DNA of 32,174 nt. Source: a virus. The notes under the pieces were generated by a model. It was not told the DNA's origin. It saw nothing but the letters and a program-made list of their open reading frames with translations, and did no database searches. Positions 6,128 through 14,207 of the stretch are shown piece by piece. The translations under genes and the position numbers were made by a program. Where the stretch lies: IMG/VR virus record IMGVR_UViG_3300035698_004831, positions 1 to 32,174 of that record; one strand, 5' to 3'. Positions within the stretch are counted from its first letter, which is position 1; each line of letters opens with the position of its first letter.

Positions 6128-7108
6128 TTAAGTTATTGTAACATCGTCTCTTGTTGTTATATATCGTGTTCTGCCTCGGAAAAGAACTGTTTTTGATTCC
6201 CCTGCATCGCCCCCATAATTTACTGTCAGTTTTGCTGTTGGTTCCGATGGGGCAAAGTCATTAGAGTAAAAAATATGATATCCCGTACCGTCTGTGTCAG
6301 AACCATTATTGGGTATTAAAAAACCCATAGCATTTCCGGAACTCCAACTCCCCCTATCAACAATCTCTTGAACAACATCTGATATATCTGGCGTGGAAAA
6401 TTCTGTATCGGCTATTGTGGTTCCTAAAGTCCAATCCACATTAGCTGTTGTTTTAGTTCTCCCTGTTGGGTCATTTGTTAAAATCGCAGTATCATCCTCA
6501 TCAATACCATAAATTTTGGTTTTTGACGTATTGGTTGTGGTATCTCCAGCAGAAATCGTGATTGACAAAGTAGCTGTATTTATCGTTTCTCCCTGGGGAA
6601 TGGTTACGTTTGTAAACCTCAATCCAGCCTCATAATATCCGTCTCCGCCAACACCACCATGTCCGATTGGGATGGTGCCTCCACCAGTTATCCAATTTGG
6701 TAAACTACTCTCTCTGTAGGAACCATCATCATCATTGGCAGATACCGAAACCTCAAAATCGGTAGAGGCTGTAGCTGTGTCATTCCTAACAAAAATTTTA
6801 CTTACTATATTTTTACCATCTCCGGTACTTTGATCTCTCACTGGACCAATTATTTGATAATCAGAAGCATCTATGTTAGATCCATTTGGTATCAAATTAG
6901 CCTCGGAAATTGAAGTTTCATATAAAGAGATATCCTCTTGTACCCAAATAGGAACACCCAGTTTTGAAGAAGTTGTTAAAGTGAACGTGGTATCTTCACC
7001 TGCAGCTATTGTTGCAGAGGACTCTATGTTGTCTGTAACCTTAATAATATCTAACTTCTCTTCTACTATTGCGGTTGGTTTGAAGTCTCTTTGACCTTTC
7101 CTTGGCAT
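6128..7108 (-). CDS. Tail/virion protein, long paralogue with inserted beta-sandwich domain
   Basis: Residues 1-124 and 305-326 match the 150-residue neighbour end to end (NLIPNGSNIDASDYQIIGP; RTRYITTRDD). Between them lies an extra domain of about 180 residues: GLRFTNVTIPQGETINTATL, later DISDVVQEIVDRGSW and SGNAMGFLIPNN. The string RFxxVxIPxGxxIxxAxL is typical of carbohydrate-binding, DNRLRE-like beta-sandwich domains found in wall and virion proteins. The protein may therefore be a host-binding version of the short paralogue. The start codon overlaps the stop of the upstream gene (TAATG), with TATAAT five bases before it. Confidence 0.8.
   Translation of the reverse strand: MPRKGQRDFKPTAIVEEKLDIIKVTDNIESSATIAAGEDTTFTLTTSSKLGVPIWVQEDISLYETSISEANLIPNGSNIDASDYQIIGPVRDQSTGDGKNIVSKIFVRNDTATASTDFEVSVSANDDDGSYRESSLPNWITGGGTIPIGHGGVGGDGYYEAGLRFTNVTIPQGETINTATLSITISAGDTTTNTSKTKIYGIDEDDTAILTNDPTGRTKTTANVDWTLGTTIADTEFSTPDISDVVQEIVDRGSWSSGNAMGFLIPNNGSDTDGTGYHIFYSNDFAPSEPTAKLTVNYGGDAGESKTVLFRGRTRYITTRDDVTIT
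6197..6736 (-). other. Inserted domain within the long paralogue
   Basis: This segment encodes residues 125-304 of the 326-residue protein and is absent from the paralogue at 5674-6126, which runs straight from the IYIRN strand to the RYIT tail. The boundaries are a Gly/Ser/Asp-rich stretch (SANDDDGS) and GGDAGES, which look like linkers. It is a clean domain insertion into a surface loop. Confidence 0.65.
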
Positions 7109-8952
7109 TATTCATTATATCCTTCTTCTGCATTATCATTAAACAATACTTCGTGTTGAGTGAGTTTCGGGAAAGTTCCGCCACTGCTGGTAATGGTGAA
7201 TCCAGCCTCCAATTCCTTAAATCTTTTGTTAAATAAGTCTTTTGCCCTTCTATCTCCAACCGTACTTGCAGCAGTTCCGGCAGTAAAAGAGGCTGTTCTC
7301 TCTAGCTTGCTTTTATTTGTGATTGTTTGACCAGACGCGAGGGCTTCAAACGTAGACACTTGGTGAACAAATGTTTTGCTTTTATCTGTATCTCCGTTAT
7401 CAAAAATAAGGCTAGAATATACACCAGAGGTTGCAGCGGAGGCGCCCGGAGGGATTTTATCTACACCGTAAGTTGCGTTATCTCTCCAGCTGAAATAAAT
7501 ATCATCTCCGAAGACTTTAACCATTCCATATTTTAGAGTAGTCCCTTGCGTTGTACCAGTAGAGACAATATGTAAAAGTGTCAAAGCCTCACCAATCACT
7601 GTATTTTCCGAGCCGAAGGCATATATACCTTGTTCTAATCCAGTTGAGTCATCTGTAGACCCACTGACACCAATCAATACAATTCCGTCTAGGTTTGATA
7701 TGGCACCTGGAAAGATATTTAAAACCTTGCCTCTTGCTAGTTTGGGTATTTTCTCAAATATCTTATTGATAGGCTCTAGTCCTTCATATAATCCACCTGT
7801 ATTCCCATAAACTCCCAATATTCTGTTTCCTATATTCGTAATGGCGTTATTTGCTCCGATTGAGGATGTATCGTAGGGAATGTTAAACGAAGGTGATATT
7901 GTATCCCAAAGGAAAACTCTAGACTCTTCCGCTTCATCTACAGTTGCTCCCTTATAACAAGTTACAGCGATATATTCATCTATCTTTGCAATCGATCTTA
8001 CTTTAAATCCTCTTTCTAATAATATTTTATTTGGATCATAAGTAGCTTGATCAAAAACTGCTAAATATGAATCGTTTCCGATAATTAGCTTGTCTTCGAC
8101 TACTACCATTGGGTGAAACTCAGATGAAATCAATACACCGTACTCAACGACAAACTCTGCACCCTCTAAATCCGTATTTACATCCGTATCAACTCCACCA
8201 TCTGCTACAGTTGTTGTTACATGGAAATGGTAAGAATTGCCAATAATCAATCTTAAGGCAGTTGCAAAAGTAAATGTTATATCTGCTACCGTTACACTTG
8301 CAGCGGCTATTGTTTTAGCACCAATTAAGTTATTTTCTGCATCGTGAACCGTAACTGTCCAATCTCCGGTACCATCGTCATCAACATCAATAGTTATTTC
8401 TTTTAATGGATCAAGTGCTGCCGTGAATGTCTGCCTATGTGTGGCCCCCTCGTTTACAGCAGTTGTTGTTGTGTAATCAGTACCTCCTGTGCCTCCGCCT
8501 GTTGTTTGAATGTCTGATATAGCTGCATCCCACCACGATGTTAAATCATCATCAAAAGCAGGAGTTCCAGTAAGTCTTCCATATCTGCCAAGCTCTATAT
8601 CTAAGGCGTAATAGGCATAATCATCAAATATAGACAAACCTTCACCTGCACAGCCCGAAACTGTTCTTAGCGATGACCACACATCTGCGCTTGTTTCTCT
8701 ATAAAACTTACCCCCATCTGACAAAAAGTATTTATTAGTATCGTAAGGGCTTCCATCAACAGCCCAATATATTAAATCCGTTACGTTTGCGCCTGATACT
8801 TTAGTCGGAGCCTTAGAAAGCGTGATGTAGTCGGGGGATTCAAAGGGGTTCAGATTCTTAATAAACCTAGCAGTAAAGGGTTTGTCTTTTCTTTCTCCAA
8901 CAGTACCTATGGCACCAGATGTGTCTCTAATCGTGAGTTTTTGTTCCGTCAT
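7108..8952 (-). CDS. Beta-rich tail protein (T7 gp12-like nozzle or P22-like tail protein, putative)
   Basis: This 614-residue protein starts with a motif common to podovirus tail proteins of this type (ERKDKPFTARFIKNLNPFES) and continues with many short strands that alternate with GND/DG turns: KYFLSDGGKFYRE, DDYAYYALD, VVEDKLIIGNDSYLAVFD, KIDEYIAVTCYKG, KVFGDDIYFSWRD. Such repeats suggest a beta-propeller. An Asp/Thr-rich insert (about 155-270; TTGGGTGGTDYTTTT, ITIDVDDDGTGDWTV) looks like an added beta-sandwich. The layout fits a tail nozzle protein next to a connector-like gene. TATAAT lies five bases before the ATG. The family assignment is an inference from pattern, not from a diagnostic motif. 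Confidence 0.75.
   Translation of the reverse strand: MTEQKLTIRDTSGAIGTVGERKDKPFTARFIKNLNPFESPDYITLSKAPTKVSGANVTDLIYWAVDGSPYDTNKYFLSDGGKFYRETSADVWSSLRTVSGCAGEGLSIFDDYAYYALDIELGRYGRLTGTPAFDDDLTSWWDAAISDIQTTGGGTGGTDYTTTTAVNEGATHRQTFTAALDPLKEITIDVDDDGTGDWTVTVHDAENNLIGAKTIAAASVTVADITFTFATALRLIIGNSYHFHVTTTVADGGVDTDVNTDLEGAEFVVEYGVLISSEFHPMVVVEDKLIIGNDSYLAVFDQATYDPNKILLERGFKVRSIAKIDEYIAVTCYKGATVDEAEESRVFLWDTISPSFNIPYDTSSIGANNAITNIGNRILGVYGNTGGLYEGLEPINKIFEKIPKLARGKVLNIFPGAISNLDGIVLIGVSGSTDDSTGLEQGIYAFGSENTVIGEALTLLHIVSTGTTQGTTLKYGMVKVFGDDIYFSWRDNATYGVDKIPPGASAATSGVYSSLIFDNGDTDKSKTFVHQVSTFEALASGQTITNKSKLERTASFTAGTAASTVGDRRAKDLFNKRFKELEAGFTITSSGGTFPKLTQHEVLFNDNAEEGYNE
7114..7119 (-). promoter_or_regulatory. 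-10-like box before the 326-residue gene
   Basis: TATAAT, five bases (GAATA) before the ATG at 7108. It also encodes YN of the C-terminal GYNE of the upstream protein, so it may be partly fixed by coding. It has the same spacing as at 1608, 8952, 14174 and 16558. Confidence 0.35.
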
Positions 8953-8957
8953 AACTT

Positions 8958-8963
8958 ATTATA
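8958..8963 (-). promoter_or_regulatory. -10-like box before the tail protein gene
   Basis: TATAAT, five bases (AAGTT) before the ATG at 8952. It overlaps the stop codon of the homing endonuclease gene (GTA TAA). No ribosome-binding site is visible. Confidence 0.4.
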
Positions 8964-9390
8964 CTATGTTTGGTTTAAACCCCTTTGGTTGAATCAATTT
9001 GTTGTCATAGTCGTATTGTTTATGACACGAAGCACATAACCGTTGCCAATCATTCAAATCTCTTTTATATTTATGGTCTTTGTTTGACCAATGCATCCCC
9101 ACCTTATTGTCACTAATTTTTCCGCAAAAGTCACAAACATTTGGCGTACCCATTATTCTCTTTACCCACGAATGTATCGAGGATTGACTAGCTTTGTCAC
9201 CCTTCCACGCTGGATGTTTATCACCAGTTATTTGGGGAATCTTCTTTCCTTTATAAAAACCCCACATTTTTTTTAGTGCCTGAAGTTGTTTGGGAGTTGG
9301 CTTTCTTCCCTTACTTGCTTTACCAATTTTTTTTAGTGCTTCTTTTGTATGAATGTGTCCTTTTACAAACCTACCTTGTTTGTCTCTCAT
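8959..9390 (-). CDS. HNH homing endonuclease with NUMOD3-like N-terminus
   Basis: This 143-residue protein has a basic N-terminus with NUMOD3-type motifs (GRFVKGHIHTKEALKKIGKA, SKGRKPTPKQ), which in this group bind DNA. The nuclease part (about 65-130) has CDFCGK, HWSNKDHKYKRDLNDWQRLC and CASCHKQYDY, so two zinc-binding Cys pairs frame the HNH fold. It lies between the connector-like gene and the tail protein gene, a typical place for a free-standing homing endonuclease. TAAAAT is six bases before the ATG and no Shine-Dalgarno site is present. Confidence 0.9.
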   Translation of the reverse strand: MRDKQGRFVKGHIHTKEALKKIGKASKGRKPTPKQLQALKKMWGFYKGKKIPQITGDKHPAWKGDKASQSSIHSWVKRIMGTPNVCDFCGKISDNKVGMHWSNKDHKYKRDLNDWQRLCASCHKQYDYDNKLIQPKGFKPNIV

Positions 9391-9396
9391 CCATAT

Positions 9397-9402
9397 ATTT
9401 TA
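9397..9402 (-). promoter_or_regulatory. -10-like box before the NUMOD3-HNH gene
   Basis: TAAAAT, six bases (ATATGG) before the ATG at 9390, preceded by GTG. Weaker than the TATAAT boxes but with the same near-leaderless spacing. Confidence 0.3.
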
Positions 9403-9421
9403 CACCATCTACCCACTATTA

Positions 9422-10318
9422 TCAACTGATGGTTTTTGACCAAAGGAAACTGACATTTTGGTTGCTTCTTCTGGCCATGTTGCGTTTGATTAAGCGTTTG
9501 TCGCTACGACTTGCGTACTTCTTTATACCTCTATCCACAATTTTCTGATACATATTTTCCCACTTATCTGCAGTTACAGAGTCTTTGCGTGGTCCTCTAA
9601 AGTAATCGGAAGTTGTGCCGTGACTCAATGCCTGGTGGAGCTCTGGTGGGAGCTCAGGGGATTCTCCTAAAGTGTAAGCCTGTCCTGCACCCGTTGTACC
9701 TTGAAATTTAGAATCTAGTTCGATAATGCTTGTACTGGTAAAACTCGTAACTCTATACCAATAACCATCTGTGTCCGATTTGATGAAACGTCCCACCATT
9801 AAAGCTGTGAAGGATGTTGCAGAGTCAGTAACAGTTGCGTCATCATTCGTAAATGTAGCTGTTCCTGTTATGTCTGCGGTGGTTAAACTCCTATCTCTAT
9901 AATGAGATCCAAAGTTAATTGTATAAACAGCATCAGGTATAGGACATAATAAATAATCATCTCGTCTTGGGAAGATGTGGGTTGGATAATTACTAATGGT
10001 TACATAGTTTAAGTGGTCCCAAATTAGCTGTGAATTAACTACTTGGAGAGGAATATTTTGATCTCCAATATCAACATTTACAGCTTCGACATTAACTATT
10101 CCTGGTGGGTAATCATAATTTGCCTGATCTGCAACAGTTGACTTTGTTGTAGGAGGAGCTTCTGTTTTGTAAGTAGTAAACTGAGATAAAAGGTCTTGGT
10201 AACGTGTACCTAGATGCCTATCATGGAATGCTTTTAACGTAGTATCCGTAGAGCCTGGATTGCCAGTATTATCTCTAAAATCTGCCCAAAGATTTGTGTA
10301 GGTTAAGCGAATAGTAAT
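9422..10318 (-). CDS. Connector/adaptor-like virion protein with ATT start
   Basis: The first ATG (9799) would give only 125 residues, but the frame is open from a stop at 10331-10333. The upstream part is clearly protein: RLTYTNLWADFRDNTG, YDYPPGIVNVEAVNVD, PTHIFPRRDDYLLCPIPDA. It has no ATG, GTG, TTG or CTG codon. GAGAGGAG lies just before AAT ATT, and ATT at 10318 gives (M)TIRLTYTNL, a natural N-terminus. The 298-residue product follows the order of a common phage structural protein placed between head and tail genes, with MVGRFIKSDTDGYWYRVTS and ELPPELHQAL near the C-terminal half. A head-tail adaptor is the best guess. The coding region is well supported; the ATT start less so. Confidence 0.75.
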   Translation of the reverse strand: MTIRLTYTNLWADFRDNTGNPGSTDTTLKAFHDRHLGTRYQDLLSQFTTYKTEAPPTTKSTVADQANYDYPPGIVNVEAVNVDIGDQNIPLQVVNSQLIWDHLNYVTISNYPTHIFPRRDDYLLCPIPDAVYTINFGSHYRDRSLTTADITGTATFTNDDATVTDSATSFTALMVGRFIKSDTDGYWYRVTSFTSTSIIELDSKFQGTTGAGQAYTLGESPELPPELHQALSHGTTSDYFRGPRKDSVTADKWENMYQKIVDRGIKKYASRSDKRLIKRNMARRSNQNVSFLWSKTIS

Positions 10319-10358
10319 ATTCTCCTCTCTTTAGTAAGTTTGATGAGCCTCATACTTC

Positions 10359-10367
10359 ATTATAACA
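10359..10367 (-). promoter_or_regulatory. Extended -10 promoter of the ATT-start connector gene
   Basis: TGTTATAAT just after the stop of the LamG protein gene. The leader to the ATT at 10318 is about 34 bases and contains the strong ribosome-binding site GAGAGGAG, so unlike several neighbours this transcript would not be leaderless. Confidence 0.45.
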
Positions 10368-11141
10368 CTATGACCCCATACCTCTTAATAATCTATCTGA
10401 GGTGCCTGTAATTCCAGCAAATGGTACATCTGTACTAAATACAGGTGCTGGGTCTGCTGGAGCGCCTGTTAAATCATTATTTCCTGCTGTTTGTGAATCG
10501 GTGTAATCATTGTTAAACTTATAATAAGCAACTAAATTACCCTCACTTCCAGCAAGCTCTTGTTGATAATTGTCGGAAATTTCTGTCGGTGTTCTAATGT
10601 CAGTAAAAACCCTGCCTTCGTCAACAAGTCCGTCAAATGGGTCATCAACTTCACCTGCACTTCCTATGGCTGCGCCTACCCTAAACTCACCAGTTCCACT
10701 AAATATAGAGGTTGCAGAATCAAAAACATCAGTATTGGCTACTGGTGAACCATTAACATATAAAATTACTCCTGCTGCTCCTGCGGACACATCTGCTGTT
10801 GCCGCAACATGAATCCATACTCCAACATCATCACCGTCAAAGGCTGTGTTTGCTTGGACAAAGACAAAGTTTTCTACTGCGTGAACACCAGTATCATCAA
10901 AAGCAAAGCTCAATTTATCATCACTTTCTACCGAAAGTTTGTATGATTCGTTGGCTGTCTGCCTATTCCATTTTGAAATTATCGCAAAGTTGTTACTAAC
11001 AGATGATGGTAGTTGTTCCAATTTTATCCACGCTTCAATGGTTATGTCGCCTGTTATATCTAACCCTGTTTGGTTGGCATCAGTAATAAAAGCATATTGA
11101 CTACTACTATATTCTAAATCTAATGAATGTGTATTTGCCAT
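10368..11141 (-). CDS. LamG/concanavalin-A-like lectin-fold virion protein
   Basis: This 257-residue protein is a single LamG-type jelly roll. Strand motifs come in family order: NTHSLDLEYSSSQYAFI, ITIEAWIKLEQLP, FAIISKWN, YKLSVESDDKLSFAF, VWIHVAATADVSAG, VILYVNGSPV, FRVGAAIG, FDGLVDEGRVFTDIRTPTEI and LVAYYKFN. In phages such proteins decorate the head or tail and can bind sugars. The gene sits in the decoration block directly downstream of a small zinc-ribbon gene. The short tail (RLLRGMGS) is not part of the fold. A surface-binding role is inferred. Confidence 0.88.
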   Translation of the reverse strand: MANTHSLDLEYSSSQYAFITDANQTGLDITGDITIEAWIKLEQLPSSVSNNFAIISKWNRQTANESYKLSVESDDKLSFAFDDTGVHAVENFVFVQANTAFDGDDVGVWIHVAATADVSAGAAGVILYVNGSPVANTDVFDSATSIFSGTGEFRVGAAIGSAGEVDDPFDGLVDEGRVFTDIRTPTEISDNYQQELAGSEGNLVAYYKFNNDYTDSQTAGNNDLTGAPADPAPVFSTDVPFAGITGTSDRLLRGMGS

Positions 11142-11336
11142 CTATACCCACCCCCGCCAAGAACAAACGCCGCAAGCAGCTCTCCTAAGCTGTGGGTACT
11201 CAGGATGGTTGGTAGAAGGCTTAAGAATCATCATTTCACCTTTACACCCTTTTTCGGTACAAGCTATACCAGATTTTAGAAACTCCTTTTTAGGTGTTTT
11301 TTCCTTTTGATGTGTTTCGTATTTTTTTAATTTCAT
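11142..11336 (-). CDS. Small zinc-ribbon protein
   Basis: This 64-residue protein has a Lys-rich N-terminus and two Cys pairs, CTEKGC and CGVC, spaced like a zinc ribbon, with a closing WRGW. It lies between two structural genes with one or no spacer bases, so it is part of the late operon. Small zinc-ribbon proteins recur in this genome (23553, 28654, 31639). No function can be named. Confidence 0.7.
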   Translation of the reverse strand: MKLKKYETHQKEKTPKKEFLKSGIACTEKGCKGEMMILKPSTNHPEYPQLRRAACGVCSWRGWV

Positions 11337-11337
11337 A

Positions 11338-13020
11338 TTAGTCTGTCATTGATACATACGAGACGATTCCGTGTACGTTAATAGCTGCTGTTAGTTCCAA
11401 GTTTAACAGAGTTGCCGCAGTTCCCACAAACCAAGGTTGAGGACCAATAGGCATTACGAAACCTTCACGAGCCTGCAAAGGCTCTTGGCCAGTTTTGGCT
11501 GTTCCTCCCGCACCGTCTTCCCACCTTACATCTGTAGTTCCGTCTGAAATAATTACACATCCAAGAACAGCGATCCTTATCCCTGCTCCCTTTGCAGCTA
11601 CTATTGTGTTATCTCCACTTGTAGATGTGTTGATAGCGGCACTTTCAACTGCGTATCCATTCCAAGTAGCAATTCTTCCTTGTCTATCAAAAGCTGCATT
11701 AACTCTATCGTTATCAGCTACTTCTTCAAGAGCAGCAGTAGGCTCTTGGGCCTTACCACCTATTTTTATAGGATTTCCAGCATCTACCGCATCAGAAGCC
11801 TCATCTCCTGTTATTTGAGCAGCAGCATTTAGCATTGTTAATCCAGTAATAGCTGACAAAGTTGAAACCGTAGTAACTGTTCCTGAGCTAACAACTACAT
11901 TGTGTCCATCTGCTAACTGACCAGCTGAAGTTGCGAAACCTGATATTGGAGAACTCTCTGTTACTGTCAAAGGAGTCATGCTTGCGATACCCTGTATTGT
12001 CAAAACTGCTACATCTGCTGTGCCTGCTGTTCCAGAACCTCGTACATAGACCTCGTTACTGATAATATTGTCTATCGTTACGGCATGTCCATCTGCAAGT
12101 TGTTTTGCCGAAGTTGCAAAACCTGTTAGTGGGGTGCTTTCTGTTACTCCTATTGTTCCCTCTTGTTTAACAATTACATTTCCCTCTTTAGTAACAGCAA
12201 TTGGTGTGTAGTCTTTATCTCCTGTACTTAGATCGGCTTGGTCTTCATTCTCTACTGCTAGGGCCATTACTCCTACATCACCGGTTGAATGAGCAGCATC
12301 TTCAGCTTTACCTAAGTTGGCTGCTGCTGTTCCTGGTGTAAGAGAAGTTGTTCCTGTTAAGGTTGTTACTGTGGTAATAGTACCAGAGCTAACAACTACA
12401 TTGTGCCCATCTGCTAATTGCTTCGCAGAGGTTGCTAAACCAGCTCCATCTGCGACTATATCTACTTGCATTTGACCTGCTGCCACTGCACCAGCCACAA
12501 CTGTAGTATCTGCTAATATTGCATCTGAATTGAAATCTTGTGTCCACAAAGCACCCTCTGCGCTTGATCTCATTCTTACCCAATCTCCTGCTACTGGAGT
12601 CAAGGCTGTAATAATATCGTCTCTTTCCATTAACCCCGCCACTCCTGTTGCGGGATCAGGCGCTACTGCGTTAGTTGCATATTCAGTTCCACCACCACCA
12701 CCGGTAACATGTAAAGCACCGGTTGAATTTGTTCTTAGTGGGACAAAATCTCCATCAGCAGGCGTGAGAGCAGCTAAGGCATCGTCTCTAACAGCCAGAG
12801 TCATCGTACCTGTGTTTCCGTCAGCATAGGCCACGTTTGTGGCGTATTGTGTGCCTCCACCGAAGGTTGTTATCTGTGTTCCATCTCCATCAACAATAGA
12901 AACATCCATTGCGATAGCATTTGTAAGATTTTGCCCTGTAACAGCTCGCGTTGTTTCAGCAACATCATCCCAGATTACTAATGATGTTATATAGTTTTGT
13001 GTTCTTTTTGCTTCAGCCAT
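11338..13020 (-). CDS. Repetitive beta-rich decoration or fibre protein
   Basis: This 560-residue Ala/Thr/Gly-rich protein contains at least three copies of the segment FATSAKQLADGHNVVVSSGT or a close variant, and two or three copies of a unit with RDDxxxALTPxxGDxVxxR and a GAL(H/W) turn. Such units recur in phage decoration and fibre proteins. The C-terminal third (TSTSGDNTIVAAKGAGIRIA, WFVGTAATLLNLELTAAINV) reads like a separate beta-sandwich head domain. The ATG at 13020 is chosen; a GTG seven codons upstream would lie in a terminator-like hairpin. A TGTTATAAT promoter lies upstream of that hairpin. Confidence 0.8.
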   Translation of the reverse strand: MAEAKRTQNYITSLVIWDDVAETTRAVTGQNLTNAIAMDVSIVDGDGTQITTFGGGTQYATNVAYADGNTGTMTLAVRDDALAALTPADGDFVPLRTNSTGALHVTGGGGGTEYATNAVAPDPATGVAGLMERDDIITALTPVAGDWVRMRSSAEGALWTQDFNSDAILADTTVVAGAVAAGQMQVDIVADGAGLATSAKQLADGHNVVVSSGTITTVTTLTGTTSLTPGTAAANLGKAEDAAHSTGDVGVMALAVENEDQADLSTGDKDYTPIAVTKEGNVIVKQEGTIGVTESTPLTGFATSAKQLADGHAVTIDNIISNEVYVRGSGTAGTADVAVLTIQGIASMTPLTVTESSPISGFATSAGQLADGHNVVVSSGTVTTVSTLSAITGLTMLNAAAQITGDEASDAVDAGNPIKIGGKAQEPTAALEEVADNDRVNAAFDRQGRIATWNGYAVESAAINTSTSGDNTIVAAKGAGIRIAVLGCVIISDGTTDVRWEDGAGGTAKTGQEPLQAREGFVMPIGPQPWFVGTAATLLNLELTAAINVHGIVSYVSMTD

Positions 13021-13029
13021 GTTTTTAAC

Positions 13030-13052
13030 AAAAAAATCCACCTAATGGTGGA
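13030..13052 (-). terminator. Terminator-like hairpin directly before the repetitive decoration gene
   Basis: On the minus strand TCCACC-ATTA-GGTGGA is followed at once by seven T. It lies downstream of the 355-residue gene and ten bases before the ATG at 13020. It is also downstream of the TGTTATAAT box at 13072-13080, so it may act as an attenuator as well as a terminator. Confidence 0.7.
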
Positions 13053-13071
13053 ATATATTTTCCGTTAATTT

Positions 13072-13080
13072 ATTATAACA
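13072..13080 (-). promoter_or_regulatory. Extended -10 promoter upstream of the hairpin
   Basis: TGTTATAAT in the intergenic gap between the 355- and 560-residue genes. Transcripts from here would start near 13065 and meet the hairpin and T-run within about 35 bases. A second TATAAT lies two bases upstream of it. Confidence 0.45.
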
Positions 13081-13106
13081 TTATATTGGAAAATCCTGAT
13101 TTGTTA

Positions 13107-14174
13107 TTAGTTCTTGTTAGTATGCTCGTACCAGTCTAGATGAATTTCGTGTAAATTAGTACTTGCACCTATGTTTTGAATGAATAAACCATATTTCTTA
13201 CCAGCCTTTAACATCCACTCTTGGGATGACCTTGCTGTGCCACCAATAGCTTTTGGTCCAGCACCTGCTACTAATTGAACGTGATCAAGTAATGTTACAT
13301 AGGAAAAATTGGCGAGTGCTAGTTGTGCCTCTGTCATCCATGTTGCAGACCCAACTGTAGGAGTAGCTTGGAGGGACATAACAACACTTGTGTTCGCAGT
13401 ATTTCTATTTCTATCAAGTGCAACTACTTGAGTTCCCTCATCATCATCTATTGTTACATCTTCCACCAAAAATGCTTCTGCTGCGCTTGAAGCAGAACCC
13501 TGTATAATAAGGTGAAGCCATTTTGCTCCGCTTGGTGTTTCAAACCCTACAAAAGTCCTGTCATCATCAGAACTAAGAGTAGTGTTGTCAATGTGAACAG
13601 CAAATGAACTTCCAGCATGTATTTCGTGGTGTTCGTATTCTATTATAGTAGCAGCCTCAGTTGAAGCATCTTGTGCGTAACGGTCATATTCTCCATAAGG
13701 TGCGGTTTCACCCTGACCGCTAGTATTTATATCCCATTGGTGTCCGTCTGTATCAAATATTCCTATTGGTCTTGTAAAAATGTATCCCTCTGTAGAGCCT
13801 TGTTGTCTTATCCAAGTACCATCTGTTTTTGACATTACATAATTTTCAACGATCTTTAATGGTAAGACTTGTGAGATTGCAATACCATCATCATCAACAT
13901 CCTCAACTTCTGTACAATCAACAGGTAAGGGATGAATATCACTTGTAGCATAAATAGTATCCCCGCCGCCCTCAAACATGAGAACTCCGCCTGAAATAGT
14001 CGCATCTGTGTCTCCTTCTGTGTATTCTGCGGGTGGACCACTGGTGATAATAGCATCAACTCTCAGTCTATTAGTTGCTGCTGTTAATTCCGCTGCTAAT
14101 GGAGTCTCGCCATCTGTGGATGATACGCCAATTAAAGTAGTTATAGCGTTAGCATCATGTATTGCTCTTCCCAT
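13107..14174 (-). CDS. Head decoration-like structural protein
   Basis: This 355-residue protein has an N-terminal part with DGTWIRQQGSTEGYIFTR, which resembles the repeat of the 560-residue neighbour (GDWVRMRSSAEGALW). Its C-terminal half has EYEHHEIHAGSSFAVHIDN, VVALDRNRNTANTS, TPTVGSATW and EWMLKAGKKYGLFIQN, and ends LDWYEHTNKN. This series is familiar from phage structural proteins that form trimeric spikes or decorations near capsid genes. TGATATAAT lies five bases before the ATG without a Shine-Dalgarno site, and a terminator hairpin follows. The virion role is likely; the exact position is unknown. Confidence 0.8.
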   Translation of the reverse strand: MGRAIHDANAITTLIGVSSTDGETPLAAELTAATNRLRVDAIITSGPPAEYTEGDTDATISGGVLMFEGGGDTIYATSDIHPLPVDCTEVEDVDDDGIAISQVLPLKIVENYVMSKTDGTWIRQQGSTEGYIFTRPIGIFDTDGHQWDINTSGQGETAPYGEYDRYAQDASTEAATIIEYEHHEIHAGSSFAVHIDNTTLSSDDDRTFVGFETPSGAKWLHLIIQGSASSAAEAFLVEDVTIDDDEGTQVVALDRNRNTANTSVVMSLQATPTVGSATWMTEAQLALANFSYVTLLDHVQLVAGAGPKAIGGTARSSQEWMLKAGKKYGLFIQNIGASTNLHEIHLDWYEHTNKN

Positions 14175-14179
14175 GATTC

Positions 14180-14188
14180 ATTATATCA
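14180..14188 (-). promoter_or_regulatory. Extended -10 promoter of the 355-residue gene
   Basis: TGATATAAT on the minus strand, five bases (GAATC) before the ATG at 14174, in a 33-base gap that has no ribosome-binding site. Confidence 0.5.
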
Positions 14189-14207
14189 TCTGTGAAGTAG
14201 ACGAAAT

